A stretch of DNA of 37,968 nt from Gammaproteobacteria bacterium (GTDB taxonomy: Bacteria > Pseudomonadota > Gammaproteobacteria > SZUA-140): NCBI GenBank assembly GCA_020845975.1, contig JADLET010000197.1:1-37968 (forward strand), written 5' to 3'. The position numbers were made by a program, and so were the translations under genes. This document shows positions 1-8,385 of the stretch, piece by piece. A model generated the notes under the pieces. It was not told the origin of the DNA and made no database searches. It saw only the letters and a program-made list of their open reading frames with translations. The first letter of the stretch is position 1. Each line of letters begins with the position of its first letter.

Positions 1-881
1 AACGCGCTGAGATCATCCAGCACGGCCGCCTTGTCAGTCGCGATGTCCTCAAGTCGGATCTCCTTGACGCACTCAGCCGGCACACGCGCCTTCACGGCCT
101 CGTATGCCGCGAACTGGGCCTTGAAGGTTGTCACGATCACCTTCGGATCGGCCGGGGCCCAGGTCTGCTTCATGTACGAACCCACAACATCGCGCGGATC
201 ACGGATCATGTGGATGAAGCGCATGGCCGGATAGAGCTCATGCAGAAAATCCAGATATAGCCAGCTGTCAGGCGTGTCGTCGCACCAGCGCAGGGCCCCG
301 GCACGCCGCAGCGGCTGATCGCAGAGCCGTGCGAGAAACGCGCGACAGGCCTCCAGCGCCTCGCCCCGACGCATCGACTTCGGTGTGAAAAAGGGACGGA
401 CCAGACCCTCGGTATCTACAATCCCTTCGACCGAGACGCCATCGAGCAGGCTGCGGACGAAGTCGTTCACGCAGGCATCATAGTGCTCCAGACCAATGAA
501 CTGGCCAACCGCATGGATACTGAGCCCGGCACCCGGATTATCGCGCGCGATAATCTCGAAGGCCTTGTGCATGTCGGTGCCGGCGGCAATCAGTCCGCGC
601 GCCTTATCATTCAGTGTCGCGTCGCCAAATCCTATGGCCCGCAGCTTGGCCGCCCACCCGATGAAATTCGCGACCGCGTAATGATGGCGTTTCATGTCGA
701 AACGGCCACTCAGCTGGTTAACCAGGTCCATCAATCCGCCGTGCTCGACGATCAGCTTGTTCTCATGCGCTGGCAGCACGATGGCCGGGTGCGAGTTCAG
801 CACTTCTCCCATCACCGAAGTACCTGAACGTCCGGTACCGCCGATGAAGATGGGTTGTGCGCTGAATTGCTCTGGGGTCAT
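1..881 (-). CDS. Sulfotransferase family protein, 3' end outside window
   Basis: Reading the minus strand from an ATG at 881 gives an open frame that runs off the left edge (about 293 codons visible). Near the N-terminus, residues 14-22 read GGTGRSGTS, the P-loop that holds the 5'-phosphosulfate of PAPS in sulfotransferases. Further on, FIHMIRDPRDVVGSY matches the 3'-phosphate binding region with its RDPRD core. It probably transfers sulfate from PAPS to a glycan or other surface molecule, since it ends a minus-strand run of sugar-modifying genes; the acceptor cannot be told. No good Shine-Dalgarno sequence precedes the ATG, and an in-frame TTG lies a little upstream, so the start is uncertain. 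A 133-base gap with a possible promoter separates it from the aminotransferase gene, so it may be transcribed on its own. By eye its GC content is lower than in the right half of the window. Confidence 0.85.
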   Translation of the reverse strand, partial: MTPEQFSAQPIFIGGTGRSGTSVMGEVLNSHPAIVLPAHENKLIVEHGGLMDLVNQLSGRFDMKRHHYAVANFIGWAAKLRAIGFGDATLNDKARGLIAAGTDMHKAFEIIARDNPGAGLSIHAVGQFIGLEHYDACVNDFVRSLLDGVSVEGIVDTEGLVRPFFTPKSMRRGEALEACRAFLARLCDQPLRRAGALRWCDDTPDSWLYLDFLHELYPAMRFIHMIRDPRDVVGSYMKQTWAPADPKVIVTTFKAQFAAYEAVKARVPAECVKEIRLEDIATDKAAVLDDLSA

Positions 882-929
882 CGATGCGGGAAGGAATTGG
901 ATTGATTCTGGCAACCGTAGTTTTCAGAA

Positions 930-958
930 AGAATAAACGGCCATCCGGGTCAGGTCCA
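930..958 (-). promoter_or_regulatory. Possible sigma70 promoter for the sulfotransferase gene
   Basis: On the minus strand a TGGACC (958-953) and a TATTCT (935-930) are separated by 17 bases. Each matches four of six consensus positions. Transcription would begin about 40 bases before the ATG at 881. This rests on sequence resemblance alone. Confidence 0.3.
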
Positions 959-1014
959 GCGGACGTTTCCCTTTAGATGACCGGCACGGCGCCAGCACTC
1001 GAGGATATCGCCCC

Positions 1015-2121
1015 TTAACGACCGGATGTGGCGAAGTGCCTCAATGCCGCTACTACCCGACGGGCATCCTCAAGCTCCAGGTGCGGACCCATCGGCAGGC
1101 TGAGCACCTCGCGGTGGATCGCCTCGGCGATCGGTAACGCGCCGGCCGCGATGTTCATGGACGCATAGGCGGGCTGCAGATGCGGCGGCACGGGATAATG
1201 GATCATGGTTCCGATCCCCTGCTCCGACAGCCAGTTTTGCAGCGCGTCCCTGTGCCGTGCCCGGACCACGAACAGATGCCACGCCGGGCTCGCCCAGTCA
1301 GGTGAGTACGGCAGTCCAAGCCGGGCATCACCCGGCGCGCGCAGGTACTCCGCCGCAACCTCGCGGCGCCGGTCGTTCCATTCATCCAGCCGCTTCAGCT
1401 TGACGCGCAGTATCGCCGCCTGCAGTTCGTCCAGCCGGGAATTGAATCCCGGCACCTCGTGCTCGTACTTGATGCGGGAACCGTAGTTGCGCAACAGCCT
1501 GATCTTTTCCGCCAGCGCCTCGTCGTCGGTCGTGACGGCGCCGCCATCGCCGATCGCACCGAGGTTCTTGCCCGGATAAAAGCTGAAACCCGCCGCGTCG
1601 CCCAGTGAACCGGCGCGCCGCCCCTTGTACAGGGCGCCGTGAGACTGCGCGGCGTCCTCAACGACCTTCAGGCGGTGTTTACCGGCGATGGCGTTGATGG
1701 CGTCCATGTCGGCCGGCTGCCCGTACAGATGCACGGCGATGATGGCGCGGGTACGCGCGGTGATCACGGCCTCGATCCGGGCCGGGTCGATATTGTATGT
1801 ACGCTCGTCCGGTTCAACCGGCACCGGCACGGCGCCCGTGTGACTGACCGCGAGCCAGGTGGCGATGTAGGTGTTGGAGGGCACGATGACCTCGTCGCCT
1901 GCCCCGATGCCATACGCGCGCAGGATCAGGTGCAGCGCGTCGAGGCCGTTGCCGACGCCGATGCAATGCGCGACCCCGCAATACGCGGCGAACTCGCGTT
2001 CGAAGCCTTCCACTTCTCCGCCAAGCACGTACCAGCCGGAATCGAGCACGCGCTCATACGCCGCCCGCAGTTCATCGCGCAGCTCGGCATGGGGCGCCTT
2101 CAGGTCCAGAAAGGGGATCAT
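1015..2121 (-). CDS. DegT/DnrJ/EryC1/StrS-type sugar aminotransferase
   Basis: This is a PLP-dependent nucleotide-sugar aminotransferase of 368 residues from the ATG at 2121. Landmarks are the N-terminal [18 protein letters not shown], the [10 protein letters not shown] segment (about 155-164) that contacts PLP, and [18 protein letters not shown], whose Lys185 is the expected Schiff-base lysine. Because an FdtA/QdtA-type ketoisomerase lies in the same run, the likely reaction is amination at C3 of a dTDP-3-keto-6-deoxyhexose, giving dTDP-Fuc3N or dTDP-Qui3N (the FdtB/QdtB role). Which sugar is made cannot be decided here. An ATG at 2136 and a GTG at 2154 are also in frame; 2121 was chosen because family members usually begin MIPFxDLK and a GGAA lies nine bases upstream. 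Its start is 20 bases beyond the stop of the acyltransferase gene, so the two are probably co-transcribed. Confidence 0.9.
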   Translation of the reverse strand: MIPFLDLKAPHAELRDELRAAYERVLDSGWYVLGGEVEGFEREFAAYCGVAHCIGVGNGLDALHLILRAYGIGAGDEVIVPSNTYIATWLAVSHTGAVPVPVEPDERTYNIDPARIEAVITARTRAIIAVHLYGQPADMDAINAIAGKHRLKVVEDAAQSHGALYKGRRAGSLGDAAGFSFYPGKNLGAIGDGGAVTTDDEALAEKIRLLRNYGSRIKYEHEVPGFNSRLDELQAAILRVKLKRLDEWNDRRREVAAEYLRAPGDARLGLPYSPDWASPAWHLFVVRARHRDALQNWLSEQGIGTMIHYPVPPHLQPAYASMNIAAGALPIAEAIHREVLSLPMGPHLELEDARRVVAALRHFATSGR

Positions 2122-2141
2122 GCGCGTGGATTCCATGCCGG

Positions 2142-3089
2142 TCAGAAGACCCACTCGTAATGGTCATACACCACCGAACGCCCGCCCCACGACTCCTTGT
2201 TCAGCAGCAGCGCCTCATCGAGGACGCGGCCCGCGTCGGTGGTGGAGATCCCGAAATCGAACCAGCGCACCTCGTTGCACAGATGCGTCATGACATGCTG
2301 CAGGCAGGCATCGAGCGCGCAGCGTTGCTTCCCCTCCTCGGTGGCGCCGATGTACTGCGCGTGGCAGACACAATCCGTGAGGTAGACGATGACGCCGCCG
2401 AGCAGCCTGTCCTGATCATACGCGCCGACGAGCCGGATATTGGCGGGAAAGCGCGCGGCGAGCAGGGCGATTTCGTCCGCGCTATGCGTCGGGACGGCGC
2501 CGTGCTTTTCTCTCAGGTGCTCCGCCTCGATCCGCATGAATGCCGCGTAATCGCCGGTCTCGCGCACCGTCAGCGCCTCCCGGCCCGCCTTAGTGATACA
2601 GGCCTTGCGGCCCTTGGCGGGGGGATACTTCTCGGACAGACAGAGGCTGGTGGACAGATCCCGGCGCGACAACCGCGCGCCGAGGCGGACCAGTGCGTAC
2701 AGATCCTCCTCGGCGGGCATCCGGTGATAGATATGCGGGATCGCCTTGTAGATCAGTCTGTCCAGGCGATTCCCGGCGCACCATTCGCTGATCGCCGCGA
2801 ATGCGGGCAGCGCATGGCTGCCATGAAACCCGCGACCGACGATCAGCCCGCCATAGCTCAGACCGGCGTGCGAATGCAGCCCGCCGTCCCGGATCGTGGC
2901 GGGCAGCGCCGCGATGATCCGGTCGCCGTCGAGGACGAACAGGGAGGCATCGGGGAAACGGTTCGCGTGATAATCCATATAGGAACGCAGATGGAGAAAG
3001 GTGCCGTTGCGCGAACTGCTGACGCACTCGTCCCAGGCCGCCGCATCGGATGCCGAGTATCTGCGCAGGGTGATCGTGGATTGACGCAT
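2142..3089 (-). CDS. GNAT/FemAB-like N-acyltransferase
   Basis: The protein is 315 residues from ATG 3089. The N-terminal [35 protein letters not shown] resembles FemAB/CelD-type GNAT proteins that act on envelope sugars or peptides. The C-terminal part, with [26 protein letters not shown] and a late FDFGIS, fits the second half of the same fold. Lying between a sugar methyltransferase and a sugar aminotransferase, it is a plausible acyltransferase for the 3-amino group made by the DegT enzyme. That role is inferred; the known Fuc3N/Qui3N acetyltransferases FdtC and QdtC are left-handed beta-helix proteins, not GNATs. The frame stays open to an upstream ATG at 3143. The later start was chosen because it begins directly at the conserved domain, but neither start has a convincing ribosome binding site. 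Confidence 0.7.
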   Translation of the reverse strand: MRQSTITLRRYSASDAAAWDECVSSSRNGTFLHLRSYMDYHANRFPDASLFVLDGDRIIAALPATIRDGGLHSHAGLSYGGLIVGRGFHGSHALPAFAAISEWCAGNRLDRLIYKAIPHIYHRMPAEEDLYALVRLGARLSRRDLSTSLCLSEKYPPAKGRKACITKAGREALTVRETGDYAAFMRIEAEHLREKHGAVPTHSADEIALLAARFPANIRLVGAYDQDRLLGGVIVYLTDCVCHAQYIGATEEGKQRCALDACLQHVMTHLCNEVRWFDFGISTTDAGRVLDEALLLNKESWGGRSVVYDHYEWVF

Positions 3090-3175
3090 ATCGCTGATCG
3101 AGTCAGTGGCGGATGAGAAACCGTGCCGGTTCCGGACCATCATACGCGGGCCCGGCGCCGGATGCCGGGATCCGC

Positions 3176-3934
3176 TCAGGATACGATCCGCGCATTGACG
3201 AATATCTCGCAGGCCAGCTCCGGTTCGCGCCGGCCCAGTTCGAACAGGCCGTCCAGCACCGCGTCGCCGAGCGCCGGCGCGATGGCCTCCATCTGCCGGT
3301 GGGTAAACGGCTTCACCAGATATCCGCCCCGCTCCTCCACCGAAAACCCGGCCGATTCCATATCGGTAATCAGCGATGGGAAGTCATAGACGCGATGCTG
3401 CTGCAGCAATACGTTGCGCTCACTCATGGTGTCCAGCGCCGGGATCAGGTTCATCGCGAGCGCCAGGCGGCGATGCAGGCTGGCGGCGTTGGCGACATTG
3501 ACGTGCAGCAGGGAGCGGCCGTCCATCGTGGCATGTATCGCCTTCAGCATCGCCGCGGACGAGGGCACCTCCTGCAGCACGCCGGAGCAGATCACCCGGT
3601 CCGGCGGCCGCGGCAGCGCCGCGATGACGGCGGGCACGGATTGTTCGAGGAATCCCTCGACGACCGTCATGCCCGGCAGCGCCGCCTGCCGGGCGCTGGC
3701 GCAGAAGGCCGGCGCCGGCTCGATGACGACCCAGTGCCCAACCGGCGCGGCGTGACGCAGATAATGCGAATACAGCAGCTCCAATCCGCAGCCGATCTCC
3801 AGCACGACAGCCGGCCGGACCGCGCTCAACTGATCGAGCACCACCCGCCGGCGATACTCGACCAGCACCTGCTCGAATCCGTAGTGCGCGAGATAATCCT
3901 CGGTGTAGCGCTCGATATCCCGCTCCATCAGCAT
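3176..3934 (-). CDS. Class I SAM-dependent methyltransferase
   Basis: This 252-residue protein carries VVLEIGCGLELL (about 43-54), the glycine-rich motif I of class I methyltransferases. Motif II-like VVIEPAPAFC follows about 25 residues later, then VICSGVLQEVPSSAAML in the motif IV position. SAM binding is therefore well supported. The methyl acceptor is unknown; within a sugar cluster, O- or N-methylation of a glycan residue or of a dTDP-amino sugar is likely. The gene begins 11 bases after the ketoisomerase stop and ends 86 bases before the chosen start of the acyltransferase gene, which fits an operon. A second ATG two codons downstream (3928) is an equally possible start. Confidence 0.82.
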   Translation of the reverse strand: MLMERDIERYTEDYLAHYGFEQVLVEYRRRVVLDQLSAVRPAVVLEIGCGLELLYSHYLRHAAPVGHWVVIEPAPAFCASARQAALPGMTVVEGFLEQSVPAVIAALPRPPDRVICSGVLQEVPSSAAMLKAIHATMDGRSLLHVNVANAASLHRRLALAMNLIPALDTMSERNVLLQQHRVYDFPSLITDMESAGFSVEERGGYLVKPFTHRQMEAIAPALGDAVLDGLFELGRREPELACEIFVNARIVS

Positions 3935-3945
3935 GCCCCGTGCGG

Positions 3946-4353
3946 CTATGGACCAACGTCCCGGATAAAGTCCGCGTATTCCCGGTAATAATCTTCTTCA
4001 CGATAGATATCGCTCGCGAGCGCCAGGCAGACCGCGCCGGAAGAGAAATTGTCGATCTCGCGCCAGACCCCGGGGGCGATATACAGACCGTAGTAGGAAC
4101 GGCTGAGATGAAATGTCTTCTTCTCACGACCATCGTCGAGATGCACGTCGAAGCTGCCGGAGATCGCGATCAGGAACTGGTGCAGGGTCTTGTGCGCGTG
4201 ACCGGCGCGGCTCGCGCCGCCCGGGACATCGTACAGGTAATACACACGCTCGATCCTGAACGGAATGTGCCGCGCGGATTCGATGAAGGTCAGGTTACCG
4301 CGCGGGTCCTGGACCTTTGGCAGGTCGATCAGCCTGCATTCCTGCACGCCCAT
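3946..4353 (-). CDS. dTDP-6-deoxy-3,4-keto-hexulose isomerase, FdtA/QdtA (WxcM-like cupin)
   Basis: The enzyme would convert dTDP-4-keto-6-deoxyglucose into the 3-keto isomer that the DegT aminotransferase then aminates. The 135-residue product is one cupin domain. Diagnostic parts are DPRGNLTFIE (about 16-25), RVYYLYDVPGGASRAGHAHK (about 36-55) with the paired histidines His52 and His54 of the active site, and YYGLYIAPGVWREIDNFS (about 87-104). FdtA (galacto product) and QdtA (gluco product) cannot be separated by eye. The frame is open upstream to 4425, but ATG 4353 was chosen because it follows the glycosyltransferase stop (4358-4356) by two bases and has a GGGTG ribosome binding site. The enzymes that make its substrate, RmlA and RmlB, are not in this window. 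Confidence 0.88.
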   Translation of the reverse strand: MGVQECRLIDLPKVQDPRGNLTFIESARHIPFRIERVYYLYDVPGGASRAGHAHKTLHQFLIAISGSFDVHLDDGREKKTFHLSRSYYGLYIAPGVWREIDNFSSGAVCLALASDIYREEDYYREYADFIRDVGP

Positions 4354-4355
4354 GC

Positions 4356-5264
4356 TCACCCGCCCTTCAGCTCGGCGACTGTCTGCGCGTACTGGCCGGA
4401 CAGTTCCGGATACAGGTGCGCGCACATGTCATAGATCTCGCGCAGGCGCGCGAGCGAGCGGTCGATCTCCTCGCCGGAGATGAACCGATGCCTGATGACA
4501 TACTTGAGCAGCAGGCTCCAGTCCGTGAGCGCGTAGATGAATTCGGGGTTATAGGCCGGGTTGCTGTTTACGTTCGGATGGCGGCGGAAAAAGGAAAGCG
4601 GCGTGGTGTGTATCGCGACGGGTCCCAGCAGCCCGAGCCTGATCCAGGTGGCGACGTCGTCCAGCCCGCGCCACAACTGCCCTTCCAGCTCGAATCCCCA
4701 GGGCTCGCCCGAAGGTTCCAGCATGTCCTCGCGCCGCATCAATACGGTCGAGAACTCGCCGATCGGATTGGACAGGTACAGGCCCATGATCCGGATCAGC
4801 TCGCGGCCGTCGCGCATCAGCGTGGTCTCGAGCTGGAACGGGTTCATGATCTTGACCGGCTCGCCCTCCTCGTTCACCTCCTGGCGCAGGCTCGCGACGA
4901 GACGCGGCCCGGAAGGGTGCTCCGCGAGCTTGACGAGCTCGCTCACGCAGAAGGGATGGAGGAAGTCGTCATCGAGAAGAAACTTCAGGTATTTTCCCCG
5001 CGCCAGGCGGATGAGATTCCTGTAATTCCCGCGTCCGCGCCCGACGCGATCCTCGTTGCAGACATAGCGCACGGCGGAGCCGAAGCCGGCGCAGACGTTG
5101 CGGATCGCATCGGTCGGCGCGTCGTCCGAGACGATCACCTCGATGTTGCGATAGGTCTGCGCCAGCGCGCTCCCGATCGCCGTCCTCAGATCGCGCTCCT
5201 TGTAGGCCGGTATGCAGATTGAAACGAGCGGCTGTTCTGATGACATCGATGAGTCCTGCGTCAT
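4356..5264 (-). CDS. Family 2 glycosyltransferase
   Basis: This is a GT-A fold inverting glycosyltransferase of 302 residues. The N-terminal LVSICIPAYKERDLRTAIGS and IEVIVSDDAPTD form the nucleotide-sugar binding half. KYLKFLLDDDFLHPF (around residue 95) supplies the Asp-rich metal site. FELEGQLWRGLDDVATWIRL lies where family 2 enzymes carry the catalytic base. There is no membrane segment, so it should act at the cytoplasmic face of the inner membrane, adding one sugar to a lipid-linked glycan. Donor and acceptor are unknown, but the following genes point to a 3-amino-3,6-dideoxyhexose. It is the first gene of the minus-strand sugar run. ATG 5264 and ATG 5246 are both possible starts. Confidence 0.85.
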   Translation of the reverse strand: MTQDSSMSSEQPLVSICIPAYKERDLRTAIGSALAQTYRNIEVIVSDDAPTDAIRNVCAGFGSAVRYVCNEDRVGRGRGNYRNLIRLARGKYLKFLLDDDFLHPFCVSELVKLAEHPSGPRLVASLRQEVNEEGEPVKIMNPFQLETTLMRDGRELIRIMGLYLSNPIGEFSTVLMRREDMLEPSGEPWGFELEGQLWRGLDDVATWIRLGLLGPVAIHTTPLSFFRRHPNVNSNPAYNPEFIYALTDWSLLLKYVIRHRFISGEEIDRSLARLREIYDMCAHLYPELSGQYAQTVAELKGG

Positions 5265-5432
5265 GGGTTTCGCGCCCCGCGTCCCGCCAGCACGGGCGCG
5301 GGCCGCATCAGGTGATTCATGCGACGCTCAGCCGGCCATCCGCGGATGGTTGCTGGCATGCCAGCCTCGTACTGTCGCCTTTGATGGCTGTTCAAGTAAT
5401 TATCCCGCACGGCCCCGTCCTCCTCGCCCGCG
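5265..5432. other. Intergenic region tyrS / sugar cluster with two perfect palindromes
   Basis: The 168 bases between the tyrS stop and the glycosyltransferase start hold no gene. At 5336-5349 CCATCCGCGGATGG is a perfect 14-base palindrome, and at 5352-5365 GCTGGCATGCCAGC is another. Only two bases separate them. Neither has a loop or a T-run, so they look more like protein-binding dyads than a terminator. They lie at the border between a housekeeping gene and an accessory cluster. Confidence 0.6.
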
Positions 5433-6632
5433 TCAGTTCACGCTCACCCGCGCAACGCGCCGCTTCCCCACCTGGACGACGTGGGTCTCGCCGCGGGCGA
5501 TCTTCCTCTGGGCGTCCTCGACGCGCTCGCCATCCAGGCGCACGGCGCCCTGCTGAATCATGCGCAGGGCCTCCGATGTGCTGGCGACCAGGCCGGCGTC
5601 CTTGAGCAGGTTCGCGATCGGGTAGGCCCCGTCCTCCGCGGCGAGCTCGATCGTCTCCAGCTCCTCGGGCAGCGCGCCGCGCTGGAAGCGGGCGATGAAC
5701 TGTTCCTGCGCGCGCGTCGCGGCGGCGGCGCCGTGGAAACGCGTCACCAGCTCCACGCCCAGCAGGAACTTGATGTCACGCGGATTGGCGCCCTGCGCGG
5801 CCTGCTGTTTCAAATCCGCGATCTCCTTCGCCGTGCGCGCCGACAGCAGCTCGAAATAGCGCCACATCAGCGTGTCGGAGATGGACATCAGCTTGCCGAA
5901 CATCTCGTCCGGCGGGTCATTGATCCCGATGTAGTTGCCGAGCGACTTCGACATCTTCTGCACGCCGTCCAGCCCCTCCAGGATCGGCATGGTCAGCACC
6001 ACCTGGGGCGGCTGGCCGAAGGATTCCTGCAGCTGCCTGCCCACCAGCAGATTGAATTTCTGATCCGTGCCGCCCAGCTCGACATCGGCGCGAATGGCGA
6101 CGGAGTCGTAGCCCTGTATCAGGGGATAGAGGAATTCATGGATGGAGATCGGCTGCCCGGACGTGTAACGTTTCTGGAAATCGTCCCGCTCCAGCATTCT
6201 CGCGACGGTATGCCTGGCCGCCAGACCGATCAGGTCGGCCGCCCCCATCGCATTCATCCAGCTCGAGTTGAACATCACCAGCGTCTTGCTCGGATCCAGG
6301 ATCTTGAAGATCTGCTCCTCGTAGGTGCGCGCGTTCTCGATCACTTCGTCGCGCGTCAGCGGCTGGCGGGTGACATTCTTGCCGGTCGGGTCACCGATCA
6401 TGCCGGTGAAATCGCCGATCAGGAAGATGCATTCATGCCCGTGTTCCTGGAACTGGCGCAGCTTGTTCAGCAGGACGGTATGCCCCAGATGCAGATCGGG
6501 CGCGGTCGGGTCGAAACCCGCCTTGACCCGCAGCGGACGCCCGGCGGCCAGCCGCTGTGCGAGATCCCCCTCCAGAAGGATCTCCTCGGCGCCACGCTTG
6601 ATTTCTGCCAGGACATCACCGACCGCGCTCAT
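5433..6632 (-). CDS. tyrS: Tyrosyl-tRNA synthetase
   Basis: This class I aminoacyl-tRNA synthetase charges tRNA-Tyr with tyrosine (EC 6.1.1.1). The 399-residue product has the HIGH-type motif HLGHT at 48-52 and KMSKS at 226-230. [27 protein letters not shown] (about 173-199) forms part of the tyrosine pocket. The last 60 or so residues ([34 protein letters not shown]) are an S4 RNA-binding domain. Length and the GGTDQKFN signature fit the TyrRZ-like subclass common in Gammaproteobacteria. The ATG is preceded by AAGGGAG (6643-6637), four bases away. It is divergent from the M23 peptidase gene, as in many gammaproteobacterial genomes. Confidence 0.97.
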   Translation of the reverse strand: MSAVGDVLAEIKRGAEEILLEGDLAQRLAAGRPLRVKAGFDPTAPDLHLGHTVLLNKLRQFQEHGHECIFLIGDFTGMIGDPTGKNVTRQPLTRDEVIENARTYEEQIFKILDPSKTLVMFNSSWMNAMGAADLIGLAARHTVARMLERDDFQKRYTSGQPISIHEFLYPLIQGYDSVAIRADVELGGTDQKFNLLVGRQLQESFGQPPQVVLTMPILEGLDGVQKMSKSLGNYIGINDPPDEMFGKLMSISDTLMWRYFELLSARTAKEIADLKQQAAQGANPRDIKFLLGVELVTRFHGAAAATRAQEQFIARFQRGALPEELETIELAAEDGAYPIANLLKDAGLVASTSEALRMIQQGAVRLDGERVEDAQRKIARGETHVVQVGKRRVARVSVN

Positions 6633-6775
6633 AGCACTCCCTTAACTGCTTAAGACCCCTGAAAAATAGCCGATATATTACCGTACTCATGGCGGCCTTG
6701 AAGCAAAAAATGCCCTCTCCCGCCGATCCTTCGCCGCGACCGTTGCGATCGCGGCAATCTTGGCTCATGCGATTG

Positions 6776-6804
6776 TTGACCGCGAACGACGCACACGCTA
6801 AGGT
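6776..6804 (+). promoter_or_regulatory. Candidate promoter of the M23 peptidase gene
   Basis: TTGACC (6776-6781) and TAAGGT (6799-6804) are 17 bases apart and would start transcription about 20 bases before the ATG at 6830. The -35 box matches five of six consensus bases; the -10 box is weaker. The tyrS promoter should lie in the same 197-base divergent region (6633-6829), but no clear pair was found for it. Confidence 0.45.
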
Positions 6805-6817
6805 TAGCCCAAACAAC

Positions 6818-6822
6818 AAGGA
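6818..6822 (+). promoter_or_regulatory. Ribosome binding site fixing the M23 peptidase start
   Basis: AAGGA lies seven bases before the ATG at 6830. The frame is open upstream to 6689, but no such site precedes that ATG and the extra 47 residues look unlike any family member, so 6830 is preferred. Confidence 0.7.
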
Positions 6823-6829
6823 TGGCATC

Positions 6830-8308
6830 ATGGACAGATTGTGCATAAAAAACCGGGACTTCAAACCGGCTGCCCGCGGAAATGGAAAGAAACCCCTCTA
6901 CGCCAATCATCATCTGCTCACCGCCGCCGGCGCACTGATCGGCATCGGCGTCATCGTCGGCCTGACCCCGTACGAGGCCGGCGCATCGCGCAGTGAGCAC
7001 TCTGTCGCCCAGACCGGGATTCCGGCCGAAACCATCGCGACCGACGCCATCAGCGGAGAAGCGGCACGCCTGACGACGGTGCCGCTCGAACTCCCCGTCC
7101 AGCCGGCGAATATCGTTACAAACGTTGTCGGCGAGATGCAGCCGCCCACTGCGGCCACGCCTGTGCACGAACGAGAATGGAAGACCGCGCAGGTACGCAG
7201 CGGGGACAATCTCTCGCTCATCTTTGAACGTCTCGGCCTCAGTGCGCAGGAGCTCCACAACATCCTGGAACTGGGCGACGACACCCGCTCGCTGAAGCGC
7301 CTGTATCCCGGTGAAGAGATTCGCGTCCAGCGCGGTGAGGACGGCACGCTGCTCGCGCTCAACTATGACATGGATGAATCCCACACCCTGTGGGTGGAAC
7401 AAAACGGAAACGACTTCTCCACCCGGGTGGTTGAACACCCGCTCGAGAGGCGCGTCACGCAGACCAGCGGGATCATCAATGACTCCCTGTTCCTCGCCTC
7501 GCAACGCGCCGGCCTGAGCGACAATCTCACGATGGAAGTCGCCGGCATCTTCGGCTGGGACGTCGACTTCTCGCTCGACATCCGCCAGGGCGATCGCTTT
7601 GCCGTCGTCTACGAGGAGATTTACAAGGACGGCGACAGGCTGCGCGACGGCGCCATCCTAGCGGCGGAGTTCGTCAACCGCGGCAAGGTCTATCGCGCGG
7701 TGCGCTACTCCGAGCCGGGCGGCAGCGCGCAGTATTACAGTCCGGATGGCAAGAGCCTGCGCAAGGCCTTCCTGCGTTCACCCGTCGCCTTCACGCGGGT
7801 AAGCTCAGGCTTCAGCCTGGGCCGCATGCACCCGGTACTGAACCGCCTCCGCGCCCATAAAGGCGTCGACTATGCCGCGCCGACCGGCACGCCCGTCAAA
7901 TCGACCGGTGATGGCAAAATCGCCTTCAAGGGCGTCAAGGGCGGCTACGGCAACGTCGTCATCGTCCAGCACGGCAGCCGCTATGGCACGCTCTACGGAC
8001 ATCTCTCCGGTTTCGCGCGCGGCCTGCGCGCCGGCAGCCGCGTCTCGCAGGGTCAGGTCATCGGTTACGTGGGCAAGACCGGTCTGGCCACGGGTCCGCA
8101 TCTTCATTACGAATTCCACGTCGACGGGGTGCATCGCAACCCGCTCACTGTCACGCTGCCGGACGCCGCGCCCTTGCCCCCGCAGCAGATGGCCGCATTC
8201 AAGCACGAATCGCAGTCCATTCTGGCGCGCCTGGACGCGCTCGACCGGACACAGGTCGCCGCCCAGTCGGGCGGATCCTCCGCGATCGCCCTGAATGCCG
8301 CGGAATAA
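6830..8308 (+). CDS. MepM-like M23 family metallopeptidase with OapA/LysM-like domain
   Basis: This is a probable periplasmic peptidoglycan endopeptidase, with DD-endopeptidase activity inferred from the family. The 492-residue product has one membrane anchor near the N-terminus (about 28-44, LLTAAGALIGIGVIVGL). An OapA/LysM-like wall-binding region around 125-165 includes QVRSGDNLSLIFERLGLSAQ. A linker domain follows, then the LytM/M23 zinc domain. The zinc ligands are visible as His343 and Asp347 in HKGVDY and the His424-Leu-His426 pair in GPHLHYEFH, so it should be active rather than an EnvC-type activator. It is divergent from tyrS and followed 77 bases later by anmK. The pairing with a cell-wall recycling kinase suits murein turnover. 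Confidence 0.93.
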   Translation: MDRLCIKNRDFKPAARGNGKKPLYANHHLLTAAGALIGIGVIVGLTPYEAGASRSEHSVAQTGIPAETIATDAISGEAARLTTVPLELPVQPANIVTNVVGEMQPPTAATPVHEREWKTAQVRSGDNLSLIFERLGLSAQELHNILELGDDTRSLKRLYPGEEIRVQRGEDGTLLALNYDMDESHTLWVEQNGNDFSTRVVEHPLERRVTQTSGIINDSLFLASQRAGLSDNLTMEVAGIFGWDVDFSLDIRQGDRFAVVYEEIYKDGDRLRDGAILAAEFVNRGKVYRAVRYSEPGGSAQYYSPDGKSLRKAFLRSPVAFTRVSSGFSLGRMHPVLNRLRAHKGVDYAAPTGTPVKSTGDGKIAFKGVKGGYGNVVIVQHGSRYGTLYGHLSGFARGLRAGSRVSQGQVIGYVGKTGLATGPHLHYEFHVDGVHRNPLTVTLPDAAPLPPQQMAAFKHESQSILARLDALDRTQVAAQSGGSSAIALNAAE

Positions 8309-8385
8309 GCTCACGCCATCCCGCAGCCCAGGCCGTATTCCGCAGCGCGGCGCGTCCCGGCGCCGGAGACCCGGCTGACCCAATC

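Noticed and set aside
6637-6660. CTTAACTGCTTAAG before tyrS as a response-regulator box
   Set aside because: The two half-sites are spaced by eight bases, not 10-11, and overlap the tyrS ribosome binding site.
6689-6829. Extended N-terminus of the M23 peptidase
   Set aside because: No ribosome binding site before 6689; the AAGGA before 6830 and the following membrane anchor mark the true start.
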